Counted from the first letter of the stretch, positions 44,744-53,742 are shown. The stretch: DNA of 64,000 nucleotides from Flavobacterium swingsii (GCF_900111965.1 NZ_FOJT01000004.1:310001-374000); one strand, 5' to 3'. Numbers and translations are program-made. Notes: generated by a model not told the origin, from the letters alone.

Positions 44744-44858
44744 GTTTTAAAACTGTTAGGGAATGTTTTTTGTTTATAACATTTTGATTTTTTTCTACAA
44801 TCAATAGTTTTTAAAAGGTAAATGTAAATTATCTTCGACTCGAAATTAATTAAGGATT

Positions 44859-45224
44859 ATGAGCACATTTGTAATTAGCAAAAGGATTAATGACGAGTAT
44901 AAATTTGAATTTACTTCTAGAAGAGGTAAGGTGATTTTTACGAGTAATAATTTTGAACTGAAATTTGAATGTGAGAATGAAATTGAATTCCTAAAGGCTT
45001 CTGTAGGAGATGCCGTTTTTTTAAAATTTAAATCTTCAAGAGGTAAGTTTTTCTTCAGATTAATTATTCACGAAAAAGAAATGGCTATTAGTCGAAAATA
45101 TACTACACAACTTTTGTTGCAAAAAGGGATTGATGAGATTGTAAAATACGCATCAAAATCGGAAATACTCGACTTCTCTAATAATGATTTTGCTTTCTTT
45201 GATAGTTTAGAGGAAAAAGAATAG
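44859..45224 (+). CDS. DUF1508 (YegP-like) protein
   Basis: A 121-residue cytoplasmic protein. MSTFVISKRINDEYKFEFTSRRGKVIFTSNNFE matches the first DUF1508 repeat, and SSRGKFFFRLIIHEKEMAISRKYTTQLLLQKGIDEIV the second, so the chain has two tandem DUF1508 modules plus an acidic tail. DUF1508 proteins are small beta-rich dimers without a proven role, sometimes linked to stress. Single gene after the tRNA pair. Confidence 0.8.
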   Translation: MSTFVISKRINDEYKFEFTSRRGKVIFTSNNFELKFECENEIEFLKASVGDAVFLKFKSSRGKFFFRLIIHEKEMAISRKYTTQLLLQKGIDEIVKYASKSEILDFSNNDFAFFDSLEEKE

Positions 45225-45448
45225 TTGTTTTATATCGGTTAAACTTAAAAAAACACAGGAATATTTATGGGTAGTTTATCATTGCTTCGCCAGTTCGTGC
45301 TTTCGGACTCTGGTCTGAAGTTAGAATTGTCGTTATGAGATTTTTCGTTCCTCGGAATGATAGCTGAGTGTTTTTTATTCCAGTAAATTCAAATACTAAA
45401 TAGTGTTATGTGGTTTTAAATTGATGTTTAAAAACTATTATAAATAAA
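45225..45448. other. Intergenic stretch with a degenerate non-coding element
   Basis: No reading frame is supported here. The part at about 45270-45370 is less AT-rich than its surroundings and contains CTTCGCCAGTTCGTGC, CTTTCGGACTCTGG and GATTTTTCGTTCCTCGGAATG. This mosaic of TTCG/CTCG blocks resembles dispersed non-coding remnants seen between Flavobacterium genes (from memory, not searched). Confidence 0.4.
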
Positions 45449-45471
45449 AAACCACGCCAATGGCGTGGTTT
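45449..45471 (-). terminator. Terminator of the alanine-rich lipoprotein gene
   Basis: Perfect 10-bp GC-rich arms (45449-45458 and 45462-45471), 3-nt loop, T run on the minus strand. 25 bp after the stop codon. Confidence 0.85.
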
Positions 45472-45495
45472 AAAATTTTTAGAATTGAATTCTAA

Positions 45496-45750
45496 TTATT
45501 TTTTTACAGCTTCTTTAGCAGCGTCAGCAGTAGCGTCAACAGCAGTAGCAGCAGCATCTGTAGCAGTAGCAGCAGCAGCATCAACAGCTTCTGTTGCAAC
45601 AGCAGCAGCAGTGTCAACAGCTTCAACAGCAGCTTCTTCCATTACTGGAGCTTCTTCAGTTACTGGAGCCTCAGCAGCAGCATCTTTACATGATACAAAA
45701 GAAACACTCATCATAGCTACTAAAGCTAAACTTAAAACAACTTTTTTCAT
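45496..45750 (-). CDS. Small alanine-rich lipoprotein
   Basis: An 84-residue protein. Lipoprotein signal MKKVVLSLALVAMMSVSFVSC with Cys21 as the lipidated residue, followed by KDAAAEAPV and then a chain made almost entirely of Ala, Val, Thr, Glu and Asp, with repeats around AVDTAAAVATEAVDAAAATAT. The spacing suggests an amphipathic helix like apolipoprotein-type or Lpp-type helices. It ends KEAVKK with positive charge. The opposite-strand frame over the same bases is a shadow of the low-complexity codons. A -7 TATCTTTG lies at 45787-45794 (minus). Confidence 0.7.
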   Translation of the reverse strand: MKKVVLSLALVAMMSVSFVSCKDAAAEAPVTEEAPVMEEAAVEAVDTAAAVATEAVDAAAATATDAAATAVDATADAAKEAVKK

Positions 45751-45786
45751 CTTACTTAATTATAAAGGTTAATTATTAATTCTTTG

Positions 45787-45794
45787 CAAAGATA
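45787..45794 (-). promoter_or_regulatory. -7 element (TATCTTTG) of the alanine-rich lipoprotein gene
   Basis: A perfect TAnnTTTG match on the minus strand, 36 bp before the start codon. Confidence 0.55.
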
Positions 45795-45952
45795 TAAATT
45801 TTTTAATATGTAAAACTTTTTTTTTACTTTTTTTTAAATTTTTTTACTCTTTGCTAACATCTAGTTTAATTACAATTTCTGTGCCAAAACTTCACGAGTT
45901 TAAAAAATATATAAATCTTCAATGTTTTTTTAAGATATTGAATACTAATGAT

Positions 45953-48094
45953 TTATTTTTTCTTTGGGTGAACCAATTTCATTTCATCAACTAAATGTTT
46001 TGCTCCAGCAAATTTGTCTACAATAAACAAAACATATCGCATGTCGACCATTACATTTCGGCAAATTGATGGATCATAATGTATGTCGCTCATGGTGCCT
46101 TCCCAAACACGGTCAAAATTTAATCCAATAAGATTTCCCTCGGCATCTACCGCTGGACTTCCTGAGTTTCCTCCTGTTGTGTGATTTGTACCAATAAAAC
46201 AAACTGGTAATTTTCCGTTATCAGCATATTGCCCATAATCTTTGTTGTTATAAAGTTCAATTAGTTTTTTAGGAACATCAAATTCGTAATCACCAGGAAC
46301 ATATTTTTCCATAACACCATCTAAATAGGTAACGGGATTATAATAGGTAGCATCTTTTGGTGCGTAACCTTTTACTTTTCCGTAAGTAACACGCAAAGTG
46401 CTGTTTGCATCTGGAAAAATACGTGAGTTAGGATATAATTCTAACTGTGCTTTCATATAAGTTCTTTGCAAAGCAGTAATTTTTAAATTGATTTCGTCGT
46501 ATTTTGGAGCTACATTTTTATTGTAATTATCCGCTAACGATTTTACAAAAGCATAACCTTTGTCTGCATTCAATTTTTTTAATACTGATTTTGAATCACC
46601 ACTTAAAAGTGTTTTAAATTTCGCATAATCTACTAATTTCGATTTGCTGTATATTAAGGTTGTTAGTTTTTTGTAATCTGCATTTATTAATGAAGCTGGC
46701 AAAAACTGTTTTGGTGCTTTGTTTCCGTAAAGAGCAATGAGTTGTTCGAAAACTTTCTCATCTACATTTTTGTTAAAATCTTTAAAGAAATCTTCTTGAG
46801 ATTTTATTAAATTTTCTTTTCTATCATTAAATGCTTGTTCGCCTTTGGTTGCAAATACTTGTTCTAGTTGGTATAATTTGTATCCTAAGCTTAATAATTC
46901 GGTATTTTTTGCAACTACTTCCGAGAAATAATCTCTGCTTACTGCATATGGTGTAATTTCGGTATAGTTTTTTCCGAATTCAGCTAATAAGTTTCCGTAT
47001 TCGTTTTGTTTGCCAGCTGTGATGACTTTTTGTTGGAAATCTTTTTCGAAATTTTGTTTGATACCAATCGCATTCGATTTTTTTAGACCTTGACTTTCAC
47101 CAATCCATTTTTTCCAATAATTAGCTACTCCAGCATATTTTGAAGCGTACTGAATCTTGATTGCGTTGTCTTTTCGCATAAAACCATCTTGTACTTTTAG
47201 CGCTGCATCTCGAATTTCTATTTTTGCAGGATTGGTTTCGTTTACAATTTGCGCTACTGCAAATGATGGTAAATATTCCTGTGTTTTGCCAGGATAACCC
47301 ATAACCATAGTAAAATCGTCTTCCTGAATACCGTCTAAAGAAACTGGTAAAAAGTGTTTTGGGGTATAAGGAATATTGTCTTTAGAATAAGTTGTTGGAT
47401 GATTATTTTTGTCTGCATAAATCCGGAACATCGAAAAATCTCCCGTATGACGTGGCCAAACCCAGTTGTCTGTATCCGAACCAAATTTCCCTATCAAACT
47501 TGGTGGCGCGCCAACCAAACGAACATCTTTAAAGGTTTCGGTTACAAATAAAATGTACTGATTTCCTTCAAAAAAAGTACGGACTTTGTTTTCTTGCCAA
47601 GCTTCTTTTGGGAAACTTGCAGAAACTTTAGTCATATTTTCTTGAATTTTCTTTTGTTTTTCTGCTTCCGAAGTAATCAACGCAACACCATCTAAAACCT
47701 GAGTTGTTACATCATTTATACTTACGATAAATGTTACTACTAAATTCTCATTTGGTAATTCATCTTCCATTTTCATGGCCCAAAAACCATCGGTTAGATA
47801 ATCGTGTTCCGTTGATGAATGGTTCTGAATCGCATCGAAACCACAGTGATGATTGGTAAGAATTAATCCTTTTGGCGAAATAACTTCCGAAGTACAACCA
47901 CCATTAAAATGTGGAACGGCATCTTTTAGACTCGAATGATTTACCGAATAAATATCATCGGCAGAGATTTTCATGCCTAAGTTTTTCATTTCTGTTTCGT
48001 TCATTCCGTTCAGCAACGAAGGAATCCACATACCGCCTTGTTGCGCTTGGGTTTGAATGACAAATAATAAAAGTAGTAGTTTAATAAATTTCAT
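45953..48094 (-). CDS. S46-family dipeptidyl-peptidase, probably DPP11-like
   Basis: A 713-residue periplasmic exopeptidase. Signal peptide 1-18 (cut after TQA), then QQGGMWIPSLLNG. The chymotrypsin-type catalytic site shows His83 in LTNHHCGFD and Ser644 in TGGNSGSPAVD; the Asp lies between. FDRVWEG near 660-666 carries Arg662 at the position where DPP11 enzymes have Arg and DPP7 enzymes have Gly, which points to cleavage after Asp or Glu at the second residue. Such enzymes feed asaccharolytic Bacteroidota on dipeptides. Confidence 0.88.
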   Translation of the reverse strand: MKFIKLLLLLFVIQTQAQQGGMWIPSLLNGMNETEMKNLGMKISADDIYSVNHSSLKDAVPHFNGGCTSEVISPKGLILTNHHCGFDAIQNHSSTEHDYLTDGFWAMKMEDELPNENLVVTFIVSINDVTTQVLDGVALITSEAEKQKKIQENMTKVSASFPKEAWQENKVRTFFEGNQYILFVTETFKDVRLVGAPPSLIGKFGSDTDNWVWPRHTGDFSMFRIYADKNNHPTTYSKDNIPYTPKHFLPVSLDGIQEDDFTMVMGYPGKTQEYLPSFAVAQIVNETNPAKIEIRDAALKVQDGFMRKDNAIKIQYASKYAGVANYWKKWIGESQGLKKSNAIGIKQNFEKDFQQKVITAGKQNEYGNLLAEFGKNYTEITPYAVSRDYFSEVVAKNTELLSLGYKLYQLEQVFATKGEQAFNDRKENLIKSQEDFFKDFNKNVDEKVFEQLIALYGNKAPKQFLPASLINADYKKLTTLIYSKSKLVDYAKFKTLLSGDSKSVLKKLNADKGYAFVKSLADNYNKNVAPKYDEINLKITALQRTYMKAQLELYPNSRIFPDANSTLRVTYGKVKGYAPKDATYYNPVTYLDGVMEKYVPGDYEFDVPKKLIELYNNKDYGQYADNGKLPVCFIGTNHTTGGNSGSPAVDAEGNLIGLNFDRVWEGTMSDIHYDPSICRNVMVDMRYVLFIVDKFAGAKHLVDEMKLVHPKKK

Positions 48095-48163
48095 AAGTAC
48101 TGTTTTTTTGAAGGTTGCAATGTAGGAATTTAATTTATTTGGGTTATTTTTTTTAAGATTTGA

Positions 48164-49393
48164 TTAAGAAATATGTTTTAAAATTACATCTGTTGCGCCT
48201 TTATTCATATTCACGAAAGTGCTAGAAATATGCCCTTTTTCAAATCGTTCGTCTGGATTTTGAATTAAATTATCGAAAATTTCATTCAATTCCTTTTGAT
48301 TTGAAATCGAAACACAACCAGTCATATTTACCAATGCGGTTGCTTCGGCAAAATGAGAATAATTTGAGCCAATAACAATTGGAACACCAAAAGTTGCGGG
48401 TTCTAATATATTGTGAACGCCAGGATTTCCGAAACCACCACCTACATAAGCAATGTCGGCATAACTGTATATTTTTGTTAAAATCCCGATGGTGTCAATA
48501 ATAAAAACATTGTATTCGGATAGATTTTTATCTGATTTCTCTGAAAATAAAACGGTTTTTTTTGAAATCGATTTTTTCAATTCTTGAATTTGCTCCGGCT
48601 TAATATTATGCGGCGCAATAATAAATTTGACCTCGTTTGATGATTGATTAATATAATTTATCAATAAATTTTCGTCTTTTGGCCAAGAACTTCCAATCAC
48701 AATAGTAGTTGTATTGTTTTTGAATTGTGCTATAAAATCTAATGAATTATCACGTTCTAAAATAGAAACTACTCTGTCGAAACGCGTGTCACCAGAAATT
48801 TTCACATTAGTAAAACCGATACTTTGCAAGAGTTTTTTCGAACTTTCGTTTTGTACAAAAAAGTAATCGAAAGATTGTAAAGCATTTCTGTAAAAACCAC
48901 CATACCATTTGAAAAAAGCTTGTTTTTCTCTAAAAACACCTGAAATCAGATAGGTTTTAATATTCTGTTTCTTGAGTTCATTCAAATAATTAGGCCAATA
49001 TTCATATTTGATAAAGAAAACCATTTCTGGATGGACTAATTTTAAGAATTGCCTCGCATTACTTTTGGTGTCCAAAGGCAAATAAACTGTAGCATCGGCA
49101 ACGGTATTATTTTTTCTAATTTCATAACCAGAAGGGGAAAAAAAAGTAACTACAATTTTGTGAGAAGGAAATTTTGCTTTTATTTTTTCAATTACGGGCA
49201 AACCTTGTTCGTACTCGCCTAAAGAAGCAGCGTGAAACCAAATGGTCTTATCTGCTGAATTTATTTTGCTTCGTAAAGTAGTAAAAACAGTTTTTCGACC
49301 AGCAACAAAAAGTTTAATTTTTGGACTGAAAAGCGCTACGATTTTTAATAAAAAACCAGCAAGTTGAACTATTAAATTATAAATGAAAATCAT
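48164..49393 (-). CDS. kdtA: KDO transferase KdtA/WaaA
   Basis: A 409-residue membrane-associated glycosyltransferase adding 3-deoxy-D-manno-octulosonate to lipid A. The N-terminal anchor (MIFIYNLIVQLAGFLLKIVALFSPK) is typical. The GT-B core has IWFHAASLGEYEQGLPVI, FFSPSGYEIRKN, WPNYLNELKKQNI and the second-domain motif YVGGGFGNPGVHNILEPATFGVPIVIG. Length is normal. A -7 TATTTTTG lies at 49411-49418 (minus). Divergent from the aminotransferase gene. Confidence 0.92.
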   Translation of the reverse strand: MIFIYNLIVQLAGFLLKIVALFSPKIKLFVAGRKTVFTTLRSKINSADKTIWFHAASLGEYEQGLPVIEKIKAKFPSHKIVVTFFSPSGYEIRKNNTVADATVYLPLDTKSNARQFLKLVHPEMVFFIKYEYWPNYLNELKKQNIKTYLISGVFREKQAFFKWYGGFYRNALQSFDYFFVQNESSKKLLQSIGFTNVKISGDTRFDRVVSILERDNSLDFIAQFKNNTTTIVIGSSWPKDENLLINYINQSSNEVKFIIAPHNIKPEQIQELKKSISKKTVLFSEKSDKNLSEYNVFIIDTIGILTKIYSYADIAYVGGGFGNPGVHNILEPATFGVPIVIGSNYSHFAEATALVNMTGCVSISNQKELNEIFDNLIQNPDERFEKGHISSTFVNMNKGATDVILKHIS

Positions 49394-49410
49394 TAAATAA
49401 AATTTGATTT

Positions 49411-49418
49411 CAAAAATA
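49411..49418 (-). promoter_or_regulatory. -7 element (TATTTTTG) of kdtA
   Basis: A perfect TAnnTTTG match on the minus strand, 17 bp before the start codon. Confidence 0.5.
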
Positions 49419-49461
49419 CATTTTTCTTTACATTATATAATAAGTATAAATCTAAAATTCC

Positions 49462-49469
49462 TATTTTTG
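49462..49469 (+). promoter_or_regulatory. -7 element (TATTTTTG) of the DegT aminotransferase gene
   Basis: A perfect TAnnTTTG match, followed by the 20-bp repeat and then the start at 49534. Confidence 0.5.
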
Positions 49470-49483
49470 TTATAAATTCAAAG

Positions 49484-49523
49484 CTTTGTGAGCCTAGTGA
49501 AAACTTTGTGAACTTGGTGGTTA
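49484..49523 (+). repeat. 20-bp direct repeat (two copies) in the aminotransferase leader
   Basis: Units 49484-49503 and 49504-49523 both begin CTTTGTGA and share a GTG at the same offset; they differ in the middle. Located between the -7 element and the start codon. Confidence 0.6.
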
Positions 49524-49533
49524 AAAGAAAAAG

Positions 49534-50664
49534 ATGAAAAAAATTCAAATGGTTGACTTAAAAAGTCAATACGAAAAAATAAAAGACACTGTAAATGCTT
49601 CAATTCAAGGAGTTTTAGATACAAATACTTATATAAACGGACCAGAAGTTCACAAGTTTCAGAAAAATCTTGAAGAATATCTAGGCGTAAAACACGTAAT
49701 TCCTTGTGCAAACGGAACCGATGCTTTACAAATAGCCATGATGGGATTGGGATTGAAACCTGGTGATGAAGTAATTACTGCCGATTTTACATTTGCAGCC
49801 ACTGTCGAAACTATTGCACTTTTGCAATTGACACCAGTTTTAGTCGATGTTGATATGTACAATATGAACATTAATATCGAAGCCGTTAAAAATGCAATAA
49901 CACCTAAAACAAAGGCTATTATTCCGGTACATTTGTTTGGTCGCGCTGCGAATATGGACGCGATTATGCAAATTGCAAGAGAAAATAACCTGTTTGTAAT
50001 TGAAGACAATGCACAAGCAATAGGTGCAAATTATACTTCGAACGATGGTTCTAAAAAGAAAGTAGGAGCAATAGGAAACGTAGCGTCGACCTCATTTTTT
50101 CCTTCAAAAAATTTAGGTTGTTATGGCGATGGTGGTGCTATTTTTACCAATGATGATGACTTGGCACATGCCCTGCGAGGTATAGCAAATCACGGGATGT
50201 ATGAGCGATATCATCACGATGTGGTGGGTGTAAACTCTCGTTTAGATAGTATTCAGGCAGCAGTTCTAAATGCTAAGCTACCACATTTAGACGATTATTG
50301 CAAGGCGAGAAAAACAGCAGCGAGAAAATACAACGAAGCACTTTCTGTAAATAAAAATATTGTAGTTCCAGCTTTTGATTATGATGGTGATGATCATGTT
50401 TTTCATCAATACGTAATTAGAATCACTAACGGAAAACGAGATGAATTATTAACTTATTTACAAAACAAAGATATTCCTTGTGCTATTTATTACCCAATTC
50501 CGTTGCATTCTCAAAAGGCTTATTTAGATTCTAGATACAAAGAAGAAGATTTTCCAGTAACCAATCAATTAGTTCAAGAAGTAATTGCATTGCCAATACA
50601 CACAGAACTTGACGACGAACAAATAAAATTTATAACCGATTCTGTTTTAGAGTTTTTAAAATAG
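49534..50664 (+). CDS. DegT/DnrJ/EryC1-family sugar aminotransferase
   Basis: A 376-residue PLP enzyme that aminates keto-sugars for surface glycans. Motifs: CANGTDALQIAMMGLG, IEDNAQAIGANY, the PLP lysine K192 in SFFPSKNLGCYGDGGAIFTND, and HQYVIRITNGKRDELLTYL. The order with galE downstream (about 60 bp) and kdtA upstream suggests an LPS or capsule context. The exact sugar is unknown. Confidence 0.88.
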   Translation: MKKIQMVDLKSQYEKIKDTVNASIQGVLDTNTYINGPEVHKFQKNLEEYLGVKHVIPCANGTDALQIAMMGLGLKPGDEVITADFTFAATVETIALLQLTPVLVDVDMYNMNINIEAVKNAITPKTKAIIPVHLFGRAANMDAIMQIARENNLFVIEDNAQAIGANYTSNDGSKKKVGAIGNVASTSFFPSKNLGCYGDGGAIFTNDDDLAHALRGIANHGMYERYHHDVVGVNSRLDSIQAAVLNAKLPHLDDYCKARKTAARKYNEALSVNKNIVVPAFDYDGDDHVFHQYVIRITNGKRDELLTYLQNKDIPCAIYYPIPLHSQKAYLDSRYKEEDFPVTNQLVQEVIALPIHTELDDEQIKFITDSVLEFLK

Positions 50665-50666
50665 GT

Positions 50667-50710
50667 TTATTCGTTGATTTGTTCAATCGAATAACCAAAT
50701 CAACGAATAA
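50667..50710. repeat. Inverted repeat between the aminotransferase and galE genes
   Basis: Perfect 15-bp arms (50667-50681 and 50696-50710) around a 14-nt spacer; no T run on either strand, so a weak terminator at best. Confidence 0.65.
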
Positions 50711-50719
50711 CCAAATCAA
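50688..50719 (+). repeat. 16-bp tandem repeat (two copies) before galE
   Basis: Identical units 50688-50703 and 50704-50719 (CGAATAACCAAATCAA), ending 6 bp before the galE start and overlapping the right arm of the inverted repeat. Confidence 0.75.
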
Positions 50720-50725
50720 CATTTC

Positions 50726-51739
50726 ATGAAAATACTAGTAACAGGAGGTCTCGGATTTATAGGTTCTCACACCGTTGTCGAATTACAAAATGAAGGTTTT
50801 GAAGTGGTTATCATCGATAATCTTTCAAACTCATCTGAAGAAGTCTTAAAAGGAATTGTTGCCATTACAGGCAAAACACCTTTGTACGAAAAATTAGATT
50901 TAAGAGAAAAAGCATTGGTACAAAATTTTTTCAAAAAACACAACGATATTGATGGAGTAATTCACTTTGCAGCATCAAAAGCAGTTGGCGAAAGTGTCGA
51001 AAATCCTTTGTTGTATTACGAAAACAACATTAATACCTTGGTTTATATTCTGCAAGAATTGCAACAAAAAACCGAAACTAATTTTATTTTTAGTTCGTCT
51101 TGTACCGTTTACGGTCAAGCCGAAAAAATGCCAATTACCGAAAATGCGCCTATACAACCAGCCATTTCTCCGTACGGAAACACAAAACAAATAGGCGAAG
51201 AAATTATTACCGAAGTTTGCAAAGTCAGTAATATAAATTCAATTTTATTGCGATATTTTAACCCAATTGGAGCGCATCCAACTGCCGAAATAGGCGAATT
51301 ACCTATTGGAGTTCCACAAAATTTAATTCCGTACATCACGCAAACAGGAATAGGTTTGCGTCAAGAATTATCGGTTTACGGGGATGATTATCCAACGCCA
51401 GACGGAACCTGTATTCGTGATTACATTCACGTAGTCGATTTGGCAAAAGCGCATGTTATTGCGTTGCAACGATTGTTAAATAAGAAAAACTTAGATAAAG
51501 TAGAAACTTTCAATCTAGGAACAGGAACAGGAAGTTCGGTTCTAGAAGTTATCACTGCTTTCGAAAAAGTTTCAGAACAAAAATTACCTTATAAAATTGT
51601 TCCTCGTCGTGAAGGCGATGTCATTTCTGCTTACGCAAATACAGATAAGGCCAATGCAGTTTTGGGTTGGAAAGCGCAATCTACATTAGAAGAAGCTTTA
51701 GCAAGTGCTTGGAAATGGGAACAAAAAATTAGAGGTTAA
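50726..51739 (+). CDS. galE: UDP-glucose 4-epimerase GalE
   Basis: A 337-residue short-chain-dehydrogenase-type enzyme that interconverts UDP-glucose and UDP-galactose. The NAD site is TGGLGFIGSHT (6-16), IDNLSNSS follows at 30-37, the catalytic pair is Y150 and K154 (SPYGNTK) with Ser124/125 (FSSSCTVYG), and the C-terminal GTGTGSSVLEVI and RREGDVISAYA are typical. It lies 61 bp after the aminotransferase, separated by repeats, and may supply UDP-galactose for surface polymers. Confidence 0.92.
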   Translation: MKILVTGGLGFIGSHTVVELQNEGFEVVIIDNLSNSSEEVLKGIVAITGKTPLYEKLDLREKALVQNFFKKHNDIDGVIHFAASKAVGESVENPLLYYENNINTLVYILQELQQKTETNFIFSSSCTVYGQAEKMPITENAPIQPAISPYGNTKQIGEEIITEVCKVSNINSILLRYFNPIGAHPTAEIGELPIGVPQNLIPYITQTGIGLRQELSVYGDDYPTPDGTCIRDYIHVVDLAKAHVIALQRLLNKKNLDKVETFNLGTGTGSSVLEVITAFEKVSEQKLPYKIVPRREGDVISAYANTDKANAVLGWKAQSTLEEALASAWKWEQKIRG

Positions 51740-51811
51740 CTTTTCAAGCAATTTCACAGAAATGAGGATTATCTAAAAGTCTATCATCTATCCGTCTTTT
51801 ATCTAAAAAAA

Positions 51812-52717
51812 ATGAATCAAAAAACTGATTTCAAATTATTATTCTGCCTAATTGTAGTGGCAATTGTTTGGGGAACTACTTATTTTGGAATTCGTGTGGC
51901 TGTGGAAACTATTCCACCTTGGTACATTACTTCAATAAGACAAGGTTTGGCAGCATTAATTATACTTTGTATTTTACTTTACAAAAAAGAATTGTCTTGG
52001 ATAGGTTTGGAAAATTTTAAACTTCAATTTATACCATCAATATTAATGATTGTTATTGCCAATGGTTTTACGACTATTGCCGAAAAAAGTGTTCCAAGTG
52101 GTTTGACATCGATATTAAGTGCTTTGTCTCCAGTTGTTATTTTTGTTGGAAGTATTTTATTTGGATTGCAAAAACCAAGTATCAAAGGGTTTATTGGCGT
52201 AATTATTGGATTTCTAGGTGTTGTTTTTATTTTTAGAGATGGACTAGGAGCTATTTTAGAACCCAATTACAAAACTGGAATTTTGTTTTTGAGTATTGCC
52301 ATTTTAAGTTGGTCGATAGGAACGGTTTATTCTAAAATGCATATTCATAAATCTAATAATATTGCACTCAATTTGTTTTATCAATTTGCGATTGCAGCGA
52401 TTATTCAGTTTTTTCTAGCACTTATATTTTCTCCAAATGTAGATGTAAGTTTATGGAGTTTTAGAAGCGTTTTTGCAACCTTATATTTAGCAATTTTTGG
52501 ATCAGTTCTGGCATTTTTCTGTTACTTATATGCTTTGAAAAGAGTTACTGCCATTCAGGTTTCAATCTTAAATTACATTAATACTATTATTGCTGTTTTC
52601 TTAGGTTGGCTGTTTCTTGATGAAGTAATTACTAGTGATTTTATTATTGCAACGGCGTTAATTATTCTGGGTGTTTTTATTATTAATTATAGAAAGAATG
52701 AAGTTGTAGTAAAATAA
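51812..52717 (+). CDS. EamA/DMT-family transporter
   Basis: A 301-residue inner-membrane protein with ten predicted helices in two EamA repeats. The N-terminal VAIVWGTTYFGIRVAVETIPPWY and the second-half ILSWSIGTVYSKM plus LNYINTIIAVFLGWLFLDEVI are characteristic. Substrates in this superfamily are small metabolites; the one here is unknown. It ends at a bidirectional terminator shared with fabD. Confidence 0.82.
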   Translation: MNQKTDFKLLFCLIVVAIVWGTTYFGIRVAVETIPPWYITSIRQGLAALIILCILLYKKELSWIGLENFKLQFIPSILMIVIANGFTTIAEKSVPSGLTSILSALSPVVIFVGSILFGLQKPSIKGFIGVIIGFLGVVFIFRDGLGAILEPNYKTGILFLSIAILSWSIGTVYSKMHIHKSNNIALNLFYQFAIAAIIQFFLALIFSPNVDVSLWSFRSVFATLYLAIFGSVLAFFCYLYALKRVTAIQVSILNYINTIIAVFLGWLFLDEVITSDFIIATALIILGVFIINYRKNEVVVK

Positions 52718-52750
52718 AAAACTCCAAATTAGTATTGAATTTGGAGTTTT
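52718..52750. terminator. Bidirectional terminator between the EamA gene and fabD
   Basis: Perfect 13-bp arms (52718-52730 and 52738-52750), 7-nt loop, A run on one side and T run on the other, between two convergent genes. Confidence 0.85.
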
Positions 52751-52771
52751 TTTATTAATTTAAAAATGAAA

Positions 52772-53644
52772 CTAAGCACTTGCAGTTTCTACTTCTTTAT
52801 CAATTTTTCCAACCAATCCAACTAATACTTTTCCTGGGCCAACTTCTGTAAATAAAGTCGCGCCATCTTGTATCATTTGTTGTACAGATTGTGTCCATTT
52901 TACAGGAGCAGTCAACTGTATAATCAAGTTTTTCTTAATCTCATTTGGATCAGAAATTGCACTTGCTGTTACATTTTGATATACAGGACAAATAGGAGTA
53001 GAGAAGGTTGTTGCTTCGATTGCTGCGGCTAATTCTTCACGAGCAGGTTCCATCATTGGTGAGTGAAAAGCACCGCCAACTGGTAAAATTAATGCGCGTT
53101 TTGCTCCAGCTTCTTTCATTTTTTCGCAAGCCAATTCTACGGCTTTATATTCGCCGGAAATAACCAATTGTCCTGGGCAGTTATAATTTGCAGCTACGAC
53201 AATGCCGTCAATTGATGCACAAATGTCTTCTACAATTTTGTCGTCCAAATTTAAAACTGCTGCCATTGTAGAAGGTTTTATTTCACATGCTTTTTGCATA
53301 GCAATTGCTCTTTGTGAAACTAGTTTTAATCCGTCTTCAAATGACAAAGCTCCATTAGCAACCAATGCAGAAAATTCTCCTAAAGAATGTCCCGCTACCA
53401 TTTCTGGTTTAAAATTATCTAATGTTTTTGCTAAAATTACTGAATGTAAAAAAACTGCTGGTTGTGTTACTTTCGTTTCTTTTAATTCTTCGGCAGTTCC
53501 TTCGAACATAATATCTGTGATTCTGAAGCCTAATATTTCATTTGCTTTTTCGAATAATGATTTTGCTAATTCTGAATTTTCATATAAATCTTTTCCCATT
53601 CCTGAAAATTGTGCGCCTTGCCCCGGAAAAATGTATGCTTTCAT
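52772..53644 (-). CDS. fabD: Malonyl-CoA:ACP transacylase FabD
   Basis: A 290-residue enzyme that loads malonyl groups onto ACP for fatty acid synthesis. I start at the ATG at 53644, giving MKAYIFPGQGAQFSGMGKDLYE; the frame upstream adds ten residues not typical of FabD. Nucleophile Ser in GHSLGEFSAL, the Arg in SQRAIAMQ and the His in GGAFHSPMM are visible, with GPGKVLVGL at the end. No other fab genes adjoin. Confidence 0.92.
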   Translation of the reverse strand: MKAYIFPGQGAQFSGMGKDLYENSELAKSLFEKANEILGFRITDIMFEGTAEELKETKVTQPAVFLHSVILAKTLDNFKPEMVAGHSLGEFSALVANGALSFEDGLKLVSQRAIAMQKACEIKPSTMAAVLNLDDKIVEDICASIDGIVVAANYNCPGQLVISGEYKAVELACEKMKEAGAKRALILPVGGAFHSPMMEPAREELAAAIEATTFSTPICPVYQNVTASAISDPNEIKKNLIIQLTAPVKWTQSVQQMIQDGATLFTEVGPGKVLVGLVGKIDKEVETASA

Positions 53645-53742
53645 ATTATTTTGTTTCAAGTTTTTCAAAAACAAAAGTACTTATTTTGTAACAATCTCAT
53701 CAAATTAATGTCTAATATTTGCAAAATCTAATCTAAATTTAA

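Noticed and set aside
45485..45772. Plus-strand 95-residue frame opposite the alanine-rich lipoprotein
   Set aside because: Its Ser/Ala/Val repeats are the mirror of GCT/GCA alanine codons on the other strand; it has no promoter, and the minus-strand frame has a signal peptide, lipobox, promoter and terminator.
51765..51811. Possible ATCTA-type repeat before the EamA gene
   Set aside because: The period is irregular (8 to 14 bp), so I do not count it with the 7-bp arrays.
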